A stretch of DNA of 64,000 nucleotides from Camellia lanceoleosa (GCA_025200525.1 CM045762.1:122018979-122082978), one strand, 5' to 3'. Numbered from the stretch's first letter, positions 11,216 through 23,772 are shown. Translations and numbers: made by a program. Notes: a model not told the origin generated them from the sequence alone.

Positions 11216-11570
11216 TTAGATTTGTCCACAAGAAAACCGATATACACTACTATATTCATGAATGGATAGGAGTAGTACCAATAAAAGATAAGTTAAGAGA
11301 GAATAGATTGAGATAGTTTGGTTATATACAATAAAGACCAACAGAGATAGTAATAAAGATGTGCGATACAGTGACAGTAGATAGAAGTGTTAGGGGAATG
11401 GATAGACCTAGATTGACGTGGGCTAGCGTAGTAAATAGAGATATGAATCTCCTTAATTTGACTAACCAAATAGTTGTTGATAGAATCGAGTGAAGAAGAA
11501 GAATTCATGTAGCCGACCCCATTTGATGGGACTTAAGACTTGGTTTGGTTTGGTTTAGTTTGGTTAATAA
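11216..11570 (+). mobile_element. 5'-truncated L1-type LINE, 3' end
   Basis: The plus strand encodes the typical C-terminal end of plant L1-type RT ORFs: DKLRENRLR, a stop, FGYIQ, then GMDRPRLTWASVVNRDMNLLN, NQIVVDRIE, stop, RRRIHVADP and WDLRLGLV, followed by a ggtttggtttggtttagttt tail. Two in-frame stops show it is dead. LINEs are normally 5'-truncated on insertion, so only the last 350 bp being present is expected. The left edge joins the copia remnant directly. Confidence 0.8.
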
Positions 11571-12144
11571 TTTGTATTTTTTTTATTATCTTTTTCAGCT
11601 TGTAGTGTTGCTTGGTTATATAAACTACTTGGGATTTTAATCAAACTTATGATTGACTTGTTTGTGATGTGCATTTTCAATTTAGTAGTTTATACTTTTA
11701 TGATTACTTTTATATTGAAATTATGAAGTTTTAGTGAATACAAATTACTATATTTGAAGGTGAATCTAAATAATTAACTTGTATAATTTTTTAAAGCACG
11801 ATTTTTGAAGTGTAGTGTAACAAACCCGATCCACGATTATCGATTAATCCATGACCAATTATGCTTAATAAGTAATTAAGATGAAATCATGAATTAATTA
11901 CATGTGTGATGCATTATTTGTGTTCCTATCTGTCTATCGTAGAAATATCTGTTTCTATTTTATTCTGTAAATTGAAGGCCTTATCGCCGTTCGATCACGA
12001 AATTGACTTGATTTCTGTGCTAGTTAGAATTTTTAGAACCTTATGGTAAGTTTAATTAAAATTCGATTCGGAACGTATTAAATTAGAGTAATTAATGTCA
12101 AATTGCTTAGCTTAAGTTAAGACTAATTAAATGTCCTCAGTAAG

Positions 12145-12153
12145 CTATATAAG
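12145..12153 (+). promoter_or_regulatory. TATA box of solo LTR
   Basis: ctatataag, 330 bp into the LTR, followed by cctatacacacc and a C/T-rich leader containing an ATG in a gag-rich purine stretch. The position is as expected for a U3/R boundary. Confidence 0.5.
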
Positions 12154-12804
12154 GCCTATACACACCACTTGAGTCATATTTTTCTCATCATCTTTGAGCC
12201 TTCAAGAGACAAACATGAGAGAGAAGAAGAGAGACCAAGGGGGTTGAGATCAACACTAGAGCTTGGAAGAAATTGCTAAAGAATTCAAGGAAATTGGCTT
12301 GGAACCTTAGAGAATTCACCAACTAGAGCTTCATTGAGAAGTTGAGGTAGGAATTCCACCATTGAATTGTATACTTATGATGTCTAAACCACAAATTTAA
12401 GATAAATTAGTTAAGTAATGGAAGGATTGAGCTAGAATGGATGAACATGAGCCATATCATGCATGTATGCACATTTTCGTACATTTTGAATTAAATTTCA
12501 ACTAATTCTCATATGCATGTGCTAAGTCTACTTTTGCTTTGAGAGTTCATCTTGTGTTGTATCATTTTATACCAATTGATCATGTTTTGGGAGCTTTCAA
12601 GTCAAGATAAAATATGCATGTTATGTTTTCAAAGAATTGAGTTTAGTTTTGAGCATTTGGCATGCTTTTGGGCCTTGATTTCAGGAAATGGCCTTTAATT
12701 CTTAATGATTTGCTGTTTTCTCAAGTTTTGAGGCCCAAGGGGTGCATTTTACAACTTTGCATTCAAGTTTTGAGCTTGGGATTGTAATCTGGAAATTCTA
12801 GATT

Positions 12805-13125
12805 CTGCCTTTCCGCTCAAGCGGCAGATCTTACGCTCTAGCGGCCACCTTTCTTTTTGTACATCCGCTTGAGTGATTAGAAGTTTGCTTGAGCATGAAA
12901 TGCAAGCTCCAAGAAGTTTACATGTTTTGCAGACCGCTTGAGCGACAAAAGTTGTGCTCGAGTGAAGACCTCAGTCTCACACTCGAGAGACCGTCGAATG
13001 AAAAAATCAAGCAACCAGTACTTTTGCAAAGTTTGCAGACCGCTCGAGTAACCGAAGTTGTGCTCGAGCGACCACTCACATTTCTGAGCCTCTGCTCAAG
13101 CAAAGGAAGTTACGCTCGAACGGGA
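12805..13125. repeat. Cluster of CGCTCGAGCG-like palindromes
   Basis: Variants such as cgctcaagcgg, cgcttgagcg, gctcgagcgac, gctcgagtg and acgctcgaacg recur roughly every 20-40 bp, interleaved with the phrase agtttgcagacc. Many contain CTCGAG. Comparable clusters occur at about 28495-28770, 36130-36470, 39480-39770 and 48045-48310. Confidence 0.8.
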
Positions 13126-14256
13126 CCCTTGTTTTTAGTAAATTTTGTTAATTGTTTTCAAGTGCATTTTAGCATCCTCATTGCATCCTAAGTATTTCTA
13201 TGCCAAGATTAAGACATAATAATGAGAATAAAGGATAGAAACACGCTACGAAGAAAATGAAATGAGCTATGTACAATCCAAGCGTGTGTTTCAGTATATA
13301 TATCTGTTATGTTTGTGTAGGTCACACGCCATGAGCTGTTGGTCCATTGGTTTGCTATCAAGCTATCTGTGAGTAATAACTTAGTAAAGTTATGTTCGAT
13401 ATGAAATAATTTCTGAATATTATGATATGATATGAACTATTTTTGAATGATAGAAAAGAACGTGTGATTACATGAATGATGATCCACTTCTTTGAAATGT
13501 TTATGTGGTATCCATAGTAGAGGCCCTTGCCTAGGGGAAATAATACTGTGGCTTATGGTCATGAGGCCCTCGCCCGGGGGAAACAATACCATGGCGCATG
13601 TACGAGATATGTAACCTCGTACCGGAGGTTCCAATGTGGAACTTAATATGCCTGACCAAAGAGATATGTTTAATGTTAACGGATACACCACTCATGATAT
13701 GAATATGTTTATGACTCTGTTTCTGATACGAATATGCTTATGTTTCTGTTCAATAAGAGATTTGAAAGTTATATCTGTGATGGACATCATTCATTTCTTT
13801 ACTCTGTTATTATTTACTAGGCTCCAACTCACTGTATTATATATGTATGTAGGTGACCAGGCGCGTGACCAGGCTTAGAGATGAGGACCTGGAGTCTCAG
13901 TCGTGTTAGCCAACTGTTGTGCCTCTCAAAGAGGTTCACTTTTGTAGCTCACACGTGTTTGGGACCTTGTTTTCTTTTGGAAGTTAAACAAGTTTTATGT
14001 TTATGTGTATAGTTGTAATGAATATGGCATGGACTACTGTATGTTTCGCGTTACGCCTATGTATATAAAGTTTTTTTTTTTTGAATTACTGTCTCATGGA
14101 TGTCAACATAGCTCAGTGGACTAGATATTTTCTATATTTGCTTCTGCAGTCCCTTACATTTTATGATATTCAGGTCAGAGGCCTTTGGTAATCCAAGGAT
14201 TACTGGCCGCTTACGACCCTAAACTTATAGGGGCGGGTTTGGGTCGTGACATGTAG

Positions 14257-15121
14257 CCTATGCTATTCAACACAATGTGCATATCATTACTTTTGCATTG
14301 TCTTTTATGACCCTTTCGAGGTAAGATCAGAGAGATATAGAATAAAACATCACCGAGCAATATACATTGCATGTTTTAAATTAAATAAATTTATAAATGA
14401 CTAAATGACTTCCATATTAAGTTAGCCAACTAGGAGATTACCCAAGTACCTAGGCTATTATTGCATATCATTGAGGGTTACCACAGCATTTAGGCAACTA
14501 TGATTTGATCCGCTACACAATTGTCAAACAAAAATAATAATCTACAACATCATTCCTCTAAATGTAAAAGACATGACCCACTTCATTGTCACTCGTCAGG
14601 TGGTTGTTTAATAGGGGCCTCTTTTTGATTATTTATAAAGTTAGAATATATTACTCTGCAAAAATTAGGAGGAAAAAAAAAATAGTTACAATATAAGGTT
14701 TCAACTTTGTGAGCACATTTGGTGTTTGAAAGTTTCAACCAATAAAACCCAAAGGCTAAAGTTGTTTCTATTTTATCAAACCTACCCATGCAAGTAACTT
14801 TAACATATATGGTAGGGTGTTTATGTAAACATTTGAACAAGTAGCATTCAACCTAAGGCTTGTTTAATATATTATGCTCAACCCAAAGTTGACTTTGCAC
14901 CTTTTTGCAAAAGCCCGAAACAAGCTGAACCATAACTTCTAGTTAACAAACTTGAGCTTCCTCATTCTTCGTTATATTTAGCTTGTACGCAACCACAAGC
15001 CCTTTTTTTTAAAGATGTTTTCCTATGCGAAACTGTTCATATCATAGTATAGTTAACCTTATAGTTGCGTTGTGAAATCGTACCTTTAACTAGCTCTTTG
15101 TTTTAACATACTCAAAAATTT
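14257..15121. other. Non-coding, nothing recognised
   Basis: A+T-rich unique-looking DNA. An 83-codon minus-strand frame at 14589-14840 has no recognisable motif, and I do not support it as a gene. Confidence 0.5.
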
Positions 15122-15390
15122 AGGGCATGTTTGGTTGTGTTTTCGTTCACCATTTTTGTTTTACATGTTTTCATAAACAAAAGCAATGAAAACTTCAAAA
15201 TCACCCATCATTTTCATATTGTTTTCATTTTTGTGTGAAAACAATTTTCAAAATTTTGAAAAACAACTTTTGTTTGTTTCCTAAAAGTAAGTAGTTTTTT
15301 TAAAAAAGAATCCCAAAAATAGTGCTCAAAAATAATTCGCCAAACAAGTTTTCTATGTTTTCTGAAAAATGAAAAACAAAAATACAATTA
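15122..15390. mobile_element. Probable PIF/Harbinger-type MITE (eroded)
   Basis: The left end, tta followed by GGGCATGTTTGGTTGTG, is typical of Tourist/Harbinger-like MITEs. The interior is A/T-rich with internal inverted similarity (gttttcattttt against aaaaatgaaaac). Near the right end ccaaacaag and aacaaaaatacaatta look like an eroded inverted copy of the left end. A clean right terminus and TSD are not visible. Confidence 0.4.
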
Positions 15391-15639
15391 GGTTCTTAGA
15401 ATCCTTTTTATTTCATCCTCTATGTTCTAATTATATAAGCAACATCTTCCATAATCTCCCTTCCTTACAGTTTGTGTGTTTGGTCGCTTTTAGGTATTTC
15501 TTATCCATCAAGCTTCAAAGTACCTCATTTCCACTTCTTGTTTAACGTTTTTTTTTTTGGATAAATAACGAATATTTTTTGTTATATAGTCAAGTGCTAT
15601 ATAACAAATATAGCACTCAACTATGAAGCATTGACACTT

Positions 15640-15790
15640 CAAAAAGTGTCGTATCCGTATCGGACACATGGACACGGCAGGGACATGCGGACAAAGTATG
15701 GGACACGCCACATGGAGTGTCCCCTTATTTAATTAATTTATTTTCAGGGGACGCACCTAGGACACTTTAGGGACACACTAGGGACATGCC
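15640..15790. repeat. Degenerate GGGACAC/GTGTCC repeat patch
   Basis: cggacacatggacacgg, gggacatgcgg, gggacacgccac, gtgtcccc, ggacactttagggacacac and gggacatgcc follow one another on both strands. I cannot assign the element. The rest of 15391-15949 shows no coding sequence. Confidence 0.5.
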
Positions 15791-15949
15791 AAGTTGTATT
15801 TTCCCTATTTTCTTTAGATTAAAGACTTTCACCATAAATTTATTTTAGGTTTTAAAATTAATTAAAAGACCCTCCAATAATATTTAGTTTGCACTTAAAG
15901 ATCCACAAGCAAAATATTTGAGATTGTAAAATAACTATTACTTAATTAT

Positions 15950-17849
15950 TTATTTGATTTGTATATTTGGGTTTTCACAGGATTAAAACTGATTACTAGT
16001 GAACTCACCACCACCATCAGTTCTGAAAATTTTAAGAGTAGTTTCAAATTGATTTTCAACAAGCACTTTAAACTCTTGAAATTTAGAGAACACCTCACTT
16101 TTGTAGCAGAAAGGATAGATCCCAATGAATTTACTAAAATCATCAATAAAAGAACATAGTATTTAATATGAGAAGGAGAAGCAGAGAAAGGTCCCCAAAC
16201 ATCACTATGAATGAGAGACAATGGTTTATTCACAGTAGAATTAGACAAATTGAAAGGCAATCTATGACTCTTGGCCATAGCGCAGTGAGTACACAAATGA
16301 GTGTTATTATAAGAAGATGATGAAATAGGCAAACTAAATTTGCTAATCAAAACTTGCATCTTTTGAGATGAAGGATGACCAAGCCTAGTATGCCATGTAT
16401 AAGGAGACACAGAACTAGTAGCAAGAAAAGCATTAGAAACAAATAGTGTAGATATTGAAGATTGTGAAAAACTAGAAGGCAACTGATAGAGGCCTTGATA
16501 ATGAACACCTTTATAGAAAAGTTTCTTGGTGAGTTTGTCCTGAATCACAAAGGATTGGTTATCAAATGTAATAGCGCAATTGTTATCAGAAGTTAGCTGA
16601 AGAACCGAGAGAAGATTGGAAGAAATGGAGGGAACATGAAGAATATTATTGAGTTTAAAAGGAAAAGAAGGAATAGGAAGGATACCTTGACTTGTGTGGT
16701 GAATGGGAATGGACTGACCATTACCAATAGTGACCTAATCTGAGCCATAATATGGTTGATATTGTTGACAACGAGCAAGATCAGAAGTCACATGAGATGA
16801 AGCAGCAAAATCCACATACCAGTTAGCAGATGGTGAAGAAGATTCAAATGTAGAGGAAGCAGCAAAGGCAACCTTAGGTGAAGAAGATGAAGGCTGAAAT
16901 GAAGCATCCATCCTATCCCAACAGTTAAGGGTAGTGTGATTAGATTTGCTACAAATTTGACAAATCACAAAAGAAGCTGAAGACTGATATGAATACTGAA
17001 ATTTCTAAGATGATTTGCCAGAACCACTCCTTTGATTTGGAGAACCACGAAAAAAACCTACCACCCCTGTTACCTCCTCTTGGATAAGAAGATTGATTTC
17101 CTCTAAAACCAGAGGACTGAGATTCATTGCAGCATAAGCAACTGTAAGATCTTAAGATGAAGTAGCTTTAGTATCAGGTTTGATATGTAAAACCTTAGAA
17201 CATAGCAAGGATGAGAGATCCTCCATAGAAATTGGTTCAACTCAAGCACGAATAGTGGTTTTTAAGGTATTATATTCAACAGAAAGGCCATTTAAAGTAA
17301 TGAGAACAAGAACTTCATCTGGAACAGGTGAAGAAGCAAGGGCCAATTGATCTGAGATTGTTTTGAGTTGAAGAAGATAGGCTTCCATTGAAGAAGATTT
17401 CTTGGAGATATTGTTCAATTGATTTTGAGTTGATCGATATGCGAATTAGAGAGAGAAGTGAATCTTCTGGCAAGAAAAGACCGGACTTCTTTACAAGTAG
17501 AGCAATCAAATCTGAGGTGAAAATAGAAGGAGTGAAATTGCTATGATGCAACTGAGCAAATGAGAATCGATCTGCGACCATGTGAGAAATCCTGAGTGGT
17601 ACATAGTCTTGCTGTCTGAATGAAGCTGATATTCATAGGGACATTCAACAGAGCCACCAACAGATCCCAGTAGATTTGTGGCTTGTATATTTTGGAATTG
17701 ATTCTTCCAAACAATATAATTCGATGAATCAACAGCGTCAAAAGAATTGATTTGAAATCAAGAATGTGAGATTCAAAGGAAGAGGATTTGACGTATCTTC
17801 CATGAACGCCATTGAAGCTAAGCTCGTTGGAGCACCAGCTCTGATACCA
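15950..17849 (-). pseudogene. Ty1/copia gag-protease-integrase, truncated and broken
   Basis: On the minus strand, downstream of the PBS at 17838, the order is gag, protease, integrase. Gag (about 17820-17050, several frames) contains NYIVWKNQFQNI and GFLTWSQIDSHLLS, as in the UBN2-type gag of plant copia. A CCHC zinc knuckle CQICSKSNHTTLNC is at about 16960-16920. The protease motif reads WYVDFAASSHVT, where the catalytic D-S/T-G is altered to D-F-A. A 200-codon frame at 15946-16548 carries the gag-preintegrase and HHCC zinc finger (WHTRLGH...CTHCAMAKSHRLPF) and the first integrase Asp (LIHSDVWGP); after a frameshift TDGGGEFTSNQF, with the second Asp, is still readable. RT, RNase H and the 3' LTR are missing. 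Confidence 0.85.
17838..17849 (-). other. Primer-binding site (initiator Met tRNA) of copia element
   Basis: gctctgatacca on the plus strand reads TGGTATCAGAGC on the minus strand, the standard complement of plant initiator-Met tRNA, directly next to the LTR end. Confidence 0.85.
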
Positions 17850-18007
17850 TGAAGAAGATATGAATTTCTTTATTCATTAACCAAAAAGAGTATATGATAT
17901 TTGTTTATATACATCAGTAAAGAAATCAATAACCATCTGTATCTATTCTATATCTAACACACTCTAACTGATTTAGTTAACACACTCTAACTAATTTAGT
18001 TTCATCA
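17850..18007 (-). mobile_element. Copia 5' LTR, 158 bp
   Basis: On the minus strand it starts TGATGAAACT and ends ATCTTCTTCA, directly followed by the PBS. A TATA-like tgtatataaac lies at about 17900-17912 on that strand. A 23-bp duplication (taacacactctaactgattt then taacacactctaactaattt) sits near its outer end. This is at the short end for copia LTRs. No 3' partner is present. Confidence 0.75.
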
Positions 18008-18916
18008 ACGGACCATGGCTGTGATATGCTACAACATAGTTGTATCAGTTCTGGTGGACTCATCATGCTCTGGATTTCATAACTCTATCAAATTCAACTA
18101 TATCATTTTGTACAAGAATGTTGTATAATTTTTTTTTTGGTGAATATGTTGTATAAATTTTCTGCTTGTATAACTTATTAACTCACTATTTCATTATATT
18201 GAGATACATTGTAATAAAAAAAAAAAAAACTCAATTTGTATAGCACTAATAAAATAAAAATAGAACTTCAACATTTAACATAATTCAATAAATTAACAGA
18301 TCATTTGTGCAAACTTCAGCGCATGCATTACTAAATTGAACATTCAATTTAAATACAAACTCTAAATCTATATGTATTTTTTGTTAAGTAGTTTCAGTAT
18401 TTACAAATATCTAACTTCCCATTTCTTATAGGAATTGGTAACCCCTCCATGTAATTGCTCTTGCTCTTGCTCTTGATCTCTGAAACAATAACTAGAATGT
18501 CAATTGTAATCACCTCATTCTTGATAAATCCTAGCATACACTGTCAATCGACGTGCCATTTAGGCCATTTGGTACAATGAAAAACGTTTCTAAAAAACAA
18601 AATACAATGGCAGTGGCAATGGTAATGATTACGACGATGGTAACATGCCCAAGCAAAATTGCCTTCTAGAAAATGAAAAGTCATGAAAACATAGAGTTGT
18701 GCCCATGAGGTGCCACCTGAGAATTTTTCCACATCTCATCTTCAAGTTTCTCCCGAAAAAAAAGCACATACCTTTCTGCAAGAATTTCCAACCATGTTTA
18801 GAATTTGAAGGGTAAACTTTTTACTTATTCTCAAAGTAGAATGCCCTCTTTAATTGTCGTTAGCAGCCATTCTTCGATAAAGTTTCACACAAACAATCTT
18901 ATAGCAAAACATGATT
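18008..18916. other. Flank of FAN1 pseudogene, non-coding
   Basis: No reading frame of note. By position, the part just below 18917 would be the former 3' UTR of the FAN1-like gene (inference). A-runs occur near 18218-18230. Confidence 0.4.
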
Positions 18917-19359
18917 TCATCCAGATACTGAAGTAGGACTCACTTTGCAAACCTCGGTATTAAAGCCACAATCCATTAAAAACAACAGCCAAGCTCTTTG
19001 CTATTCAGTCGATCCACAGGGCCTTTAACTTTAACAAGCTTGGCTTCACCACTATAATCACCATGGAAGCGACATAACAATAAATCAGGCATTCTTCTAG
19101 ACCAGCTCTGGTAATCTTGAGCCAAGTACCGGCAGATTGAGGCCAAACAAGGGCCACCAATACATGTCATGGTTGCTAGAAGCTCAGATAGTAAATGTCG
19201 GTCCCAGTTAACTCTGCGACAAGCTGTTCTTAAATGTGATTCCCATGATGTAATAAGGATCTCTTTAGCCATTCCATCATAGATTTTTTCAAGTAGTGGT
19301 TCTAGGAGACTCTTTCTTGCTTCATAAAACCCATCAGTATCCAAATCTAAAGGGGCGGT
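18917..19359 (-). pseudogene. FAN1: FAN1 pseudogene last exon (VRR-NUC domain)
   Basis: The acceptor tttgtag lies just above 19359, then TAPLDLDTDGFYEARKSLLE, the helical segment ITSWESHLRTACRRVNWDRH, CIGGPCLASICRYLAQDY, and the nuclease signature RMPDLLLCRFHGDYSGEAK followed by LVKVKGPVDRL. In VRR-NUC nucleases the Asp of PDL and the Glu and Lys of E-x-K bind metal. Here Asp and Lys remain but Glu is Lys (VKVKG in place of VEVKG). After DRLNSKELG the frame shifts; the original ending MDCGFNTEVCKVSP is still legible in the other frame up to the stop at 18917-18919. Confidence 0.88.
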
Positions 19360-20460
19360 CTACAAACCTTAATTTGAAAATGAAGTAATAGAAGAATCTT
19401 TTGACAAGGAGTACGTAAATTGGATATATGTATAGAGAGAGGAGGGAGGAAAAAAAAAAGATAAAGAATATATTACTTGTCAACTTTTCAAGGGGAGAAT
19501 GATGTAACGCCATAAGTGTTATTGAATGACATGTATATTTTCATTTCATACTTAAATGCTTAGAGTTAAATTGATTAAACATCATTAGATGAATTTTTGA
19601 GACGTGGTTTAGAAATATTGTTCTTTAAATATCATGCACCCATGGGTGGAACCAGGATTACAGTATTTTTTTTAGGGAGGGAGGAGGAGGGAGGACCAAA
19701 AGTAAGGTATAATAAAGTCTAAGCGGTTGGATCAAGTCCAATTTAGACGACTAAAATGAACAAATCAATATTAAAACTAAGCTGATAAATAATTTTAAAA
19801 AATGTATTCCACGAACTTAAATTTCAATGATTTACCACTAGAAAAATGCAAATGAGAAGTAATATCACATAGTTCATCTAGTACATGAATAGTAATAAAG
19901 TATAAATCACACTGCGTACACAATTTTGATGAAAAAAATATAGGAGTTTGTCGCCAGGTATTTAACCAAATAGGATCATCCAGTTCCTATAGAATCTATC
20001 ACTAAAATACCCTTACAGGGGGATAATAAGGCACATAAGCTGTATTAGCACCAACATTAAGGGAGAGTGCCATGAGAATAAGCGTAAAGGACATTTGTAA
20101 TCTTAAGAACAATGATAAAATTAGACATGAGAATTTAGATAAAATATTTAATTCCTCACTCTTTACTTTAACCATCTCTGAGCTTTCTTTCATTATCTTC
20201 TGTAAAAGAAATTAGTTACCTCAACGTTAAAAAAGTCCATATATTAAATTTATGGAGTTGAAACCTACTTGAAAAAGAAACCAAACATGTCAGCTTCACA
20301 CATACTAAAGTGCTTTACACTTAAAAAGTTACCTCAATTTGTTAAGTAAAAGAAGTTAGGCGACCCATCTAGAAAAAATAAATAAGGCCTGACAGCTTCA
20401 TTTCAGATTATCTCCAAATCTAAAAGGGAATACCATGACTGGATAGATGAATATAGTATG
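19360..20460. other. Intron DNA of FAN1 pseudogene, left part
   Basis: Non-coding and A+T-rich. Near 19640-19700 the phrase gggtggaaccagg followed by a gaggaggga run resembles the end of an unclassified plant repeat. A 63-codon minus frame at 20002-20193 has no recognisable similarity and is not supported as an exon. Confidence 0.45.
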
Positions 20461-20599
20461 AAGTGTGTAGAAACCCCATTTTTGATTGACCTTAAGAGTC
20501 AGATGTCATCGATTGAGCACTCGGTGATTGTGCATGTTGTGCTCGTTTCGAGTTTCCGGAGTTTTTGGCTAAGTGCCTTGCCTCCGGGCCTCTGAACTC

Positions 20600-21260
20600 T
20601 TTGTGCTTTAGTTCGATTTGTGGACCAAGCCCTGTTGCCCTTCCTTGGAGGGGGAGGAGGTCTTGTAGACCACCTTTTTGTGGTCGTAGACCACTTTTCC
20701 CTCTTGGAGACCGGTTTTCGATTTTCGGAGCCTTCGGCCGCATGCCTTGTCTCGAGACCGCTTAACGTTCTCCGTTTGGCTTGGTTTTTGAACCATGCCT
20801 TGTTGACCTTGCCGAGAGGGACACTGTGGTCTAAGAGACCACTTTTTGTGTTCGTAGACCACTTTTCCCTCGTAGACCATTTTTGGTGCTCGTAGACTGG
20901 TTTTCGGGACTTCCGGCTGCGCGCATTGTCCCCCGGACTTTCGTCTTGCATCCTTTTTGGTTTGTTTTTGGCACAAACCTTGTTTTCCTTGTTTGGATGG
21001 TGGAATAAGGATGGGAGACCAGTTTCTCTCCCTAAAAATCACTTTTCTTCTTGCCAGCCAGTTTTCTGGTCGACTAACTGGTCTTCTTGGTCTTTGGACC
21101 ATCAAAAGTGGTCGGCCACCACACCATTGGCTTGCTTTCATTGTGCAGACCACCTCCCCCCACCTGTCGACCATTTTCTTACCTTACAGACCACTTGTGG
21201 TGGTCGGCCGACCACTACAAGTAGCTGGCCGACCACTTCAAGTGGTCAGCAGCTTTCTAG
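20600..21260. repeat. U3 cluster of GACCAC/GTGGTC palindromes
   Basis: Strings such as gtagaccacttttt, agaccac, ggtcggccgaccac, ctggccgaccac and caagtggtc recur on both strands every 20-40 bp. The overlapping 66- to 188-codon open frames in this interval, in four frames at once, arise from this composition and are not genes. A second smaller cluster is at about 24090-24200. Confidence 0.75.
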
Positions 21261-21387
21261 TACCTTTTTGGAGATCTTTTGGTACCAGCTGTAACAACTG
21301 GAGGGCACAGAAACCATCCTCCATACACGTGTATGGAGGGATGGCTTTAGACCTTAAGCTTGTTCAATAAGCTTGAACTTTGGTTCT

Positions 21388-21397
21388 CTATAAAAGA
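21388..21397 (+). promoter_or_regulatory. TATA box of large LTR
   Basis: ctataaaaga followed by a C-rich leader (taacctccccc). It is the only strong TATA-like element between the palindrome cluster and the CATGCATG-rich part. Confidence 0.6.
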
Positions 21398-23540
21398 TAA
21401 CCTCCCCCCTCTTGCTTGAGGTTCAGAAAATCTTGCTTGAGCTATACATATCATCTATATCTATAATCCTCCATTCCTCTCTTGTTTTATGCCTTAAAGT
21501 GTATTTTCATCACACTTTTGCACACAAACACATAGTGAAACACCACCCTTTTGTTGCTGAGGCACTTTGAAGTTGGTTTTGGTGTTCTTGGACTGGTTTT
21601 GATCCAAAAGAGCTATTGGAGTTGTTGCTCTAAAGTTGTTCTACAACAGTGAGCCTCTAACCTCTTAAACCCTTGTTTTTTATTAAGCTTTGGCCCTATT
21701 TGCATGCTTATTTTGGCTTGACTTTCTACCGCAAAAAGTTCTGATTTTGCATGCTTGTAATGTTTGTTTAAGGTCTCTTTTGTGTTAGGGGTGGTCTACC
21801 CCCTCTTGTGCCTTGTTTGGCTTGGTTTTATGAGATCACTTTTTCTTGGCCTTTTAACCACTGAAATCTAGTGGATTTTTAGTGGTAAAACTTGTGCTTT
21901 GAGGTCTTAAATAGGAGAGGGTCATCCCCTCTCCTTGTTTCTTGTATCCTTGCCTTATTTGCCTCATGTTTGAGTATGTTTGTTAAGCTTGTGTTGGCTT
22001 ATTCTTGACTTGTTTTTAGGGTAATTTTGACATGGCATACCACTGTTTTGACTTGGTTTTGTCACCCCATGCATGCTATATACACTTGTAGTGTAATCCT
22101 TACAAACTAGCTTTGTGTGCCTCATGAAGTAGCATGTCTTTCTAGCATGTTTTGAGTCCATCTCAGTAGGTTTTTGGTGTTGTTTTAACATGCCTTAGAT
22201 CTTTTTTGGCTTGGTTTGATAGCCCCATGCATGCCCCTTGCACTTGAAGTGCATTGCCATTCACTAGCCTAATGTGTATCATGCTTTTGATCATCATTCT
22301 AGCATGCTTTTGGCTCAACTTCAAGAAGATTTTGGCCATGTTTTACCATGCTTAAGGTCTGATTTGTGTTTTTTTGGTCATGCATGCATTGTTTTGTATA
22401 GCCATGGTTCAATCTTGCTCACTAGCTTTGTGTAGTGAGTCCACTAGCATGCATTGCTTGGACTATTTTCATGATTTGGCATCATATGCTATGTGATTTT
22501 AGTACATGTAGTGTGGTCATACACTCACATCTGTCGCTCTTTCAATGCTTTGAAGAATTTGTGCTTTATGCCTTAAACATGAGCCATTGTGTATGCCTTC
22601 ATGCCTAAGCTTGCGAGCTATCATTTCAGTATGTTTTTGGGGTTTTTTTTCCATGATATAACTCTGATTTTTGTTGGCAAAGCGATCTCATGCTTAGTCT
22701 TAGTAGGTGTAGTGTAATCTTCCCTTTTGGCCTTGCATATTTCATGCTTCATGCTCACCATGCTAACTTATTTTGGCTTCCTTCCATACATGTTTTAATA
22801 TCATTTTGACATGCTTTAGGGGTGTTTTGGGTTGCATTGGCCACATGCTTCATGTATTGCATAGCTATAGTGTAAGTGCATATGCTAGTTTCGAGTTTTG
22901 GACACCATAGTATGCTTCATTTGTATCATGTACATGATTTGGCATCATTTATTATGTTATTTCAGAGCATATAGCATTGCCATGTTCCCACTTCTTTCAC
23001 CCTTTGAGCACCTCTAAGGGTTGTGCATTGTTGCCTTGTTTATGGCTTAGCTTGTTTGCATGCATGCCTAGGCCTTTGAGCCCCCATCTTAGCATGTTTT
23101 GGCCATTGTCTTGACCTATTTGAGCTCTGTCCATGGTTGGTTCATGCATTTGTGCCATGTATTGCATGTCTCTAGAGTAGTCCTCTTTGTTAGCTTTAAT
23201 GCTTTAAGGACCCTAGCATGCTATGCTTGTATTGTTTGAGTGATTTGGCATCATTTCATACCTAATTTGAGAGCATATAGTGTTGTCACACTTCCATGTT
23301 TATCACTTCTTCATCATGCTTGAGAGTCGTTTTCTTATACCTAGTTGATAGGCCAATGCATGTGCATGCATGTCCCGCCTTTTGGTGCCTTGGTTTTAGC
23401 ATAATGGCCACTGTTTTGGCATGACTAAGGTCTGTCCAATTTCGGTTTAAGTCCATTGAGAACATTATGTTGCATGCTTGTTGCATCACATTATGTTTGC
23501 ATGCTTGTTGTTCTCATTATGTTTTGTATGCTCGAGTTCC

Positions 23541-23710
23541 ATTGCATTGTGTATGCATGCCATTAGCATTGTTAGGTTGCTTATGTTGCATTGCATTGTG
23601 TATGCATGCCATTAGCATTGTTAGGTTGTTTATGTTGCCTTGCATTGTGCATGCATGTCATTAGCATTGATAGGTTGCTGATGTTGCATTGCATTGTGTA
23701 TGCATGCATT
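23541..23710. repeat. 49-bp minisatellite, ~3.5 copies
   Basis: The string ttgcattgtgtatgcatgcc recurs at about 23541, 23590, 23639 and 23688 (period 49 bp), with catgcatg at a fixed place in each unit. The surrounding 2 kb (22000-23760) also contains many irregularly spaced gcatgcatg/catgcatgc strings. Confidence 0.8.
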
Positions 23711-23772
23711 ACATTGTGTTTACCATGCTTGAGTTGCATTGCTTGTGTTTGGATTGGGTGTTAGTCTAAACA

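Larger units (their letters stand above)
11816..14251 (+). mobile_element. Solo LTR, 2436 bp, TSD TGTAG
   Basis: It begins TGTAACAAACCCGATCC and ends GGGTTTGGGTCGTGACA, and is flanked on both sides by tgtag (11811-11815 and 14252-14256), a perfect 5-bp target-site duplication. It contains no gag or pol. A TATA box (ctatataag) is at 12145-12153, followed by a C/T-rich leader. Between about 12805 and 13125 there is a cluster of CGCTCGAGCG-like palindromic motifs also found in the gypsy LTRs further right, so a Ty3/gypsy origin is likely. The most economical reading is a solo LTR formed by LTR-LTR recombination. Confidence 0.85.

Noticed and set aside
11293..11508. 71-codon minus-strand frame
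   Set aside because: Antisense shadow of the LINE RT C-terminus, which reads on the plus strand.
20492..21370. Seven overlapping open frames of 66-188 codons on both strands
   Set aside because: They overlap in most frames, are made of repeats of GACCAC/GTGGTC palindromes, and lie in the U3 of a solo LTR. Open by composition, not coding.
22000..23760. Frequent CATGCATG strings, considered as a CRISPR-like or satellite array
   Set aside because: Spacing is irregular except for the 49-bp patch; there are no uniform repeats with unique spacers, and the DNA is plant LTR.
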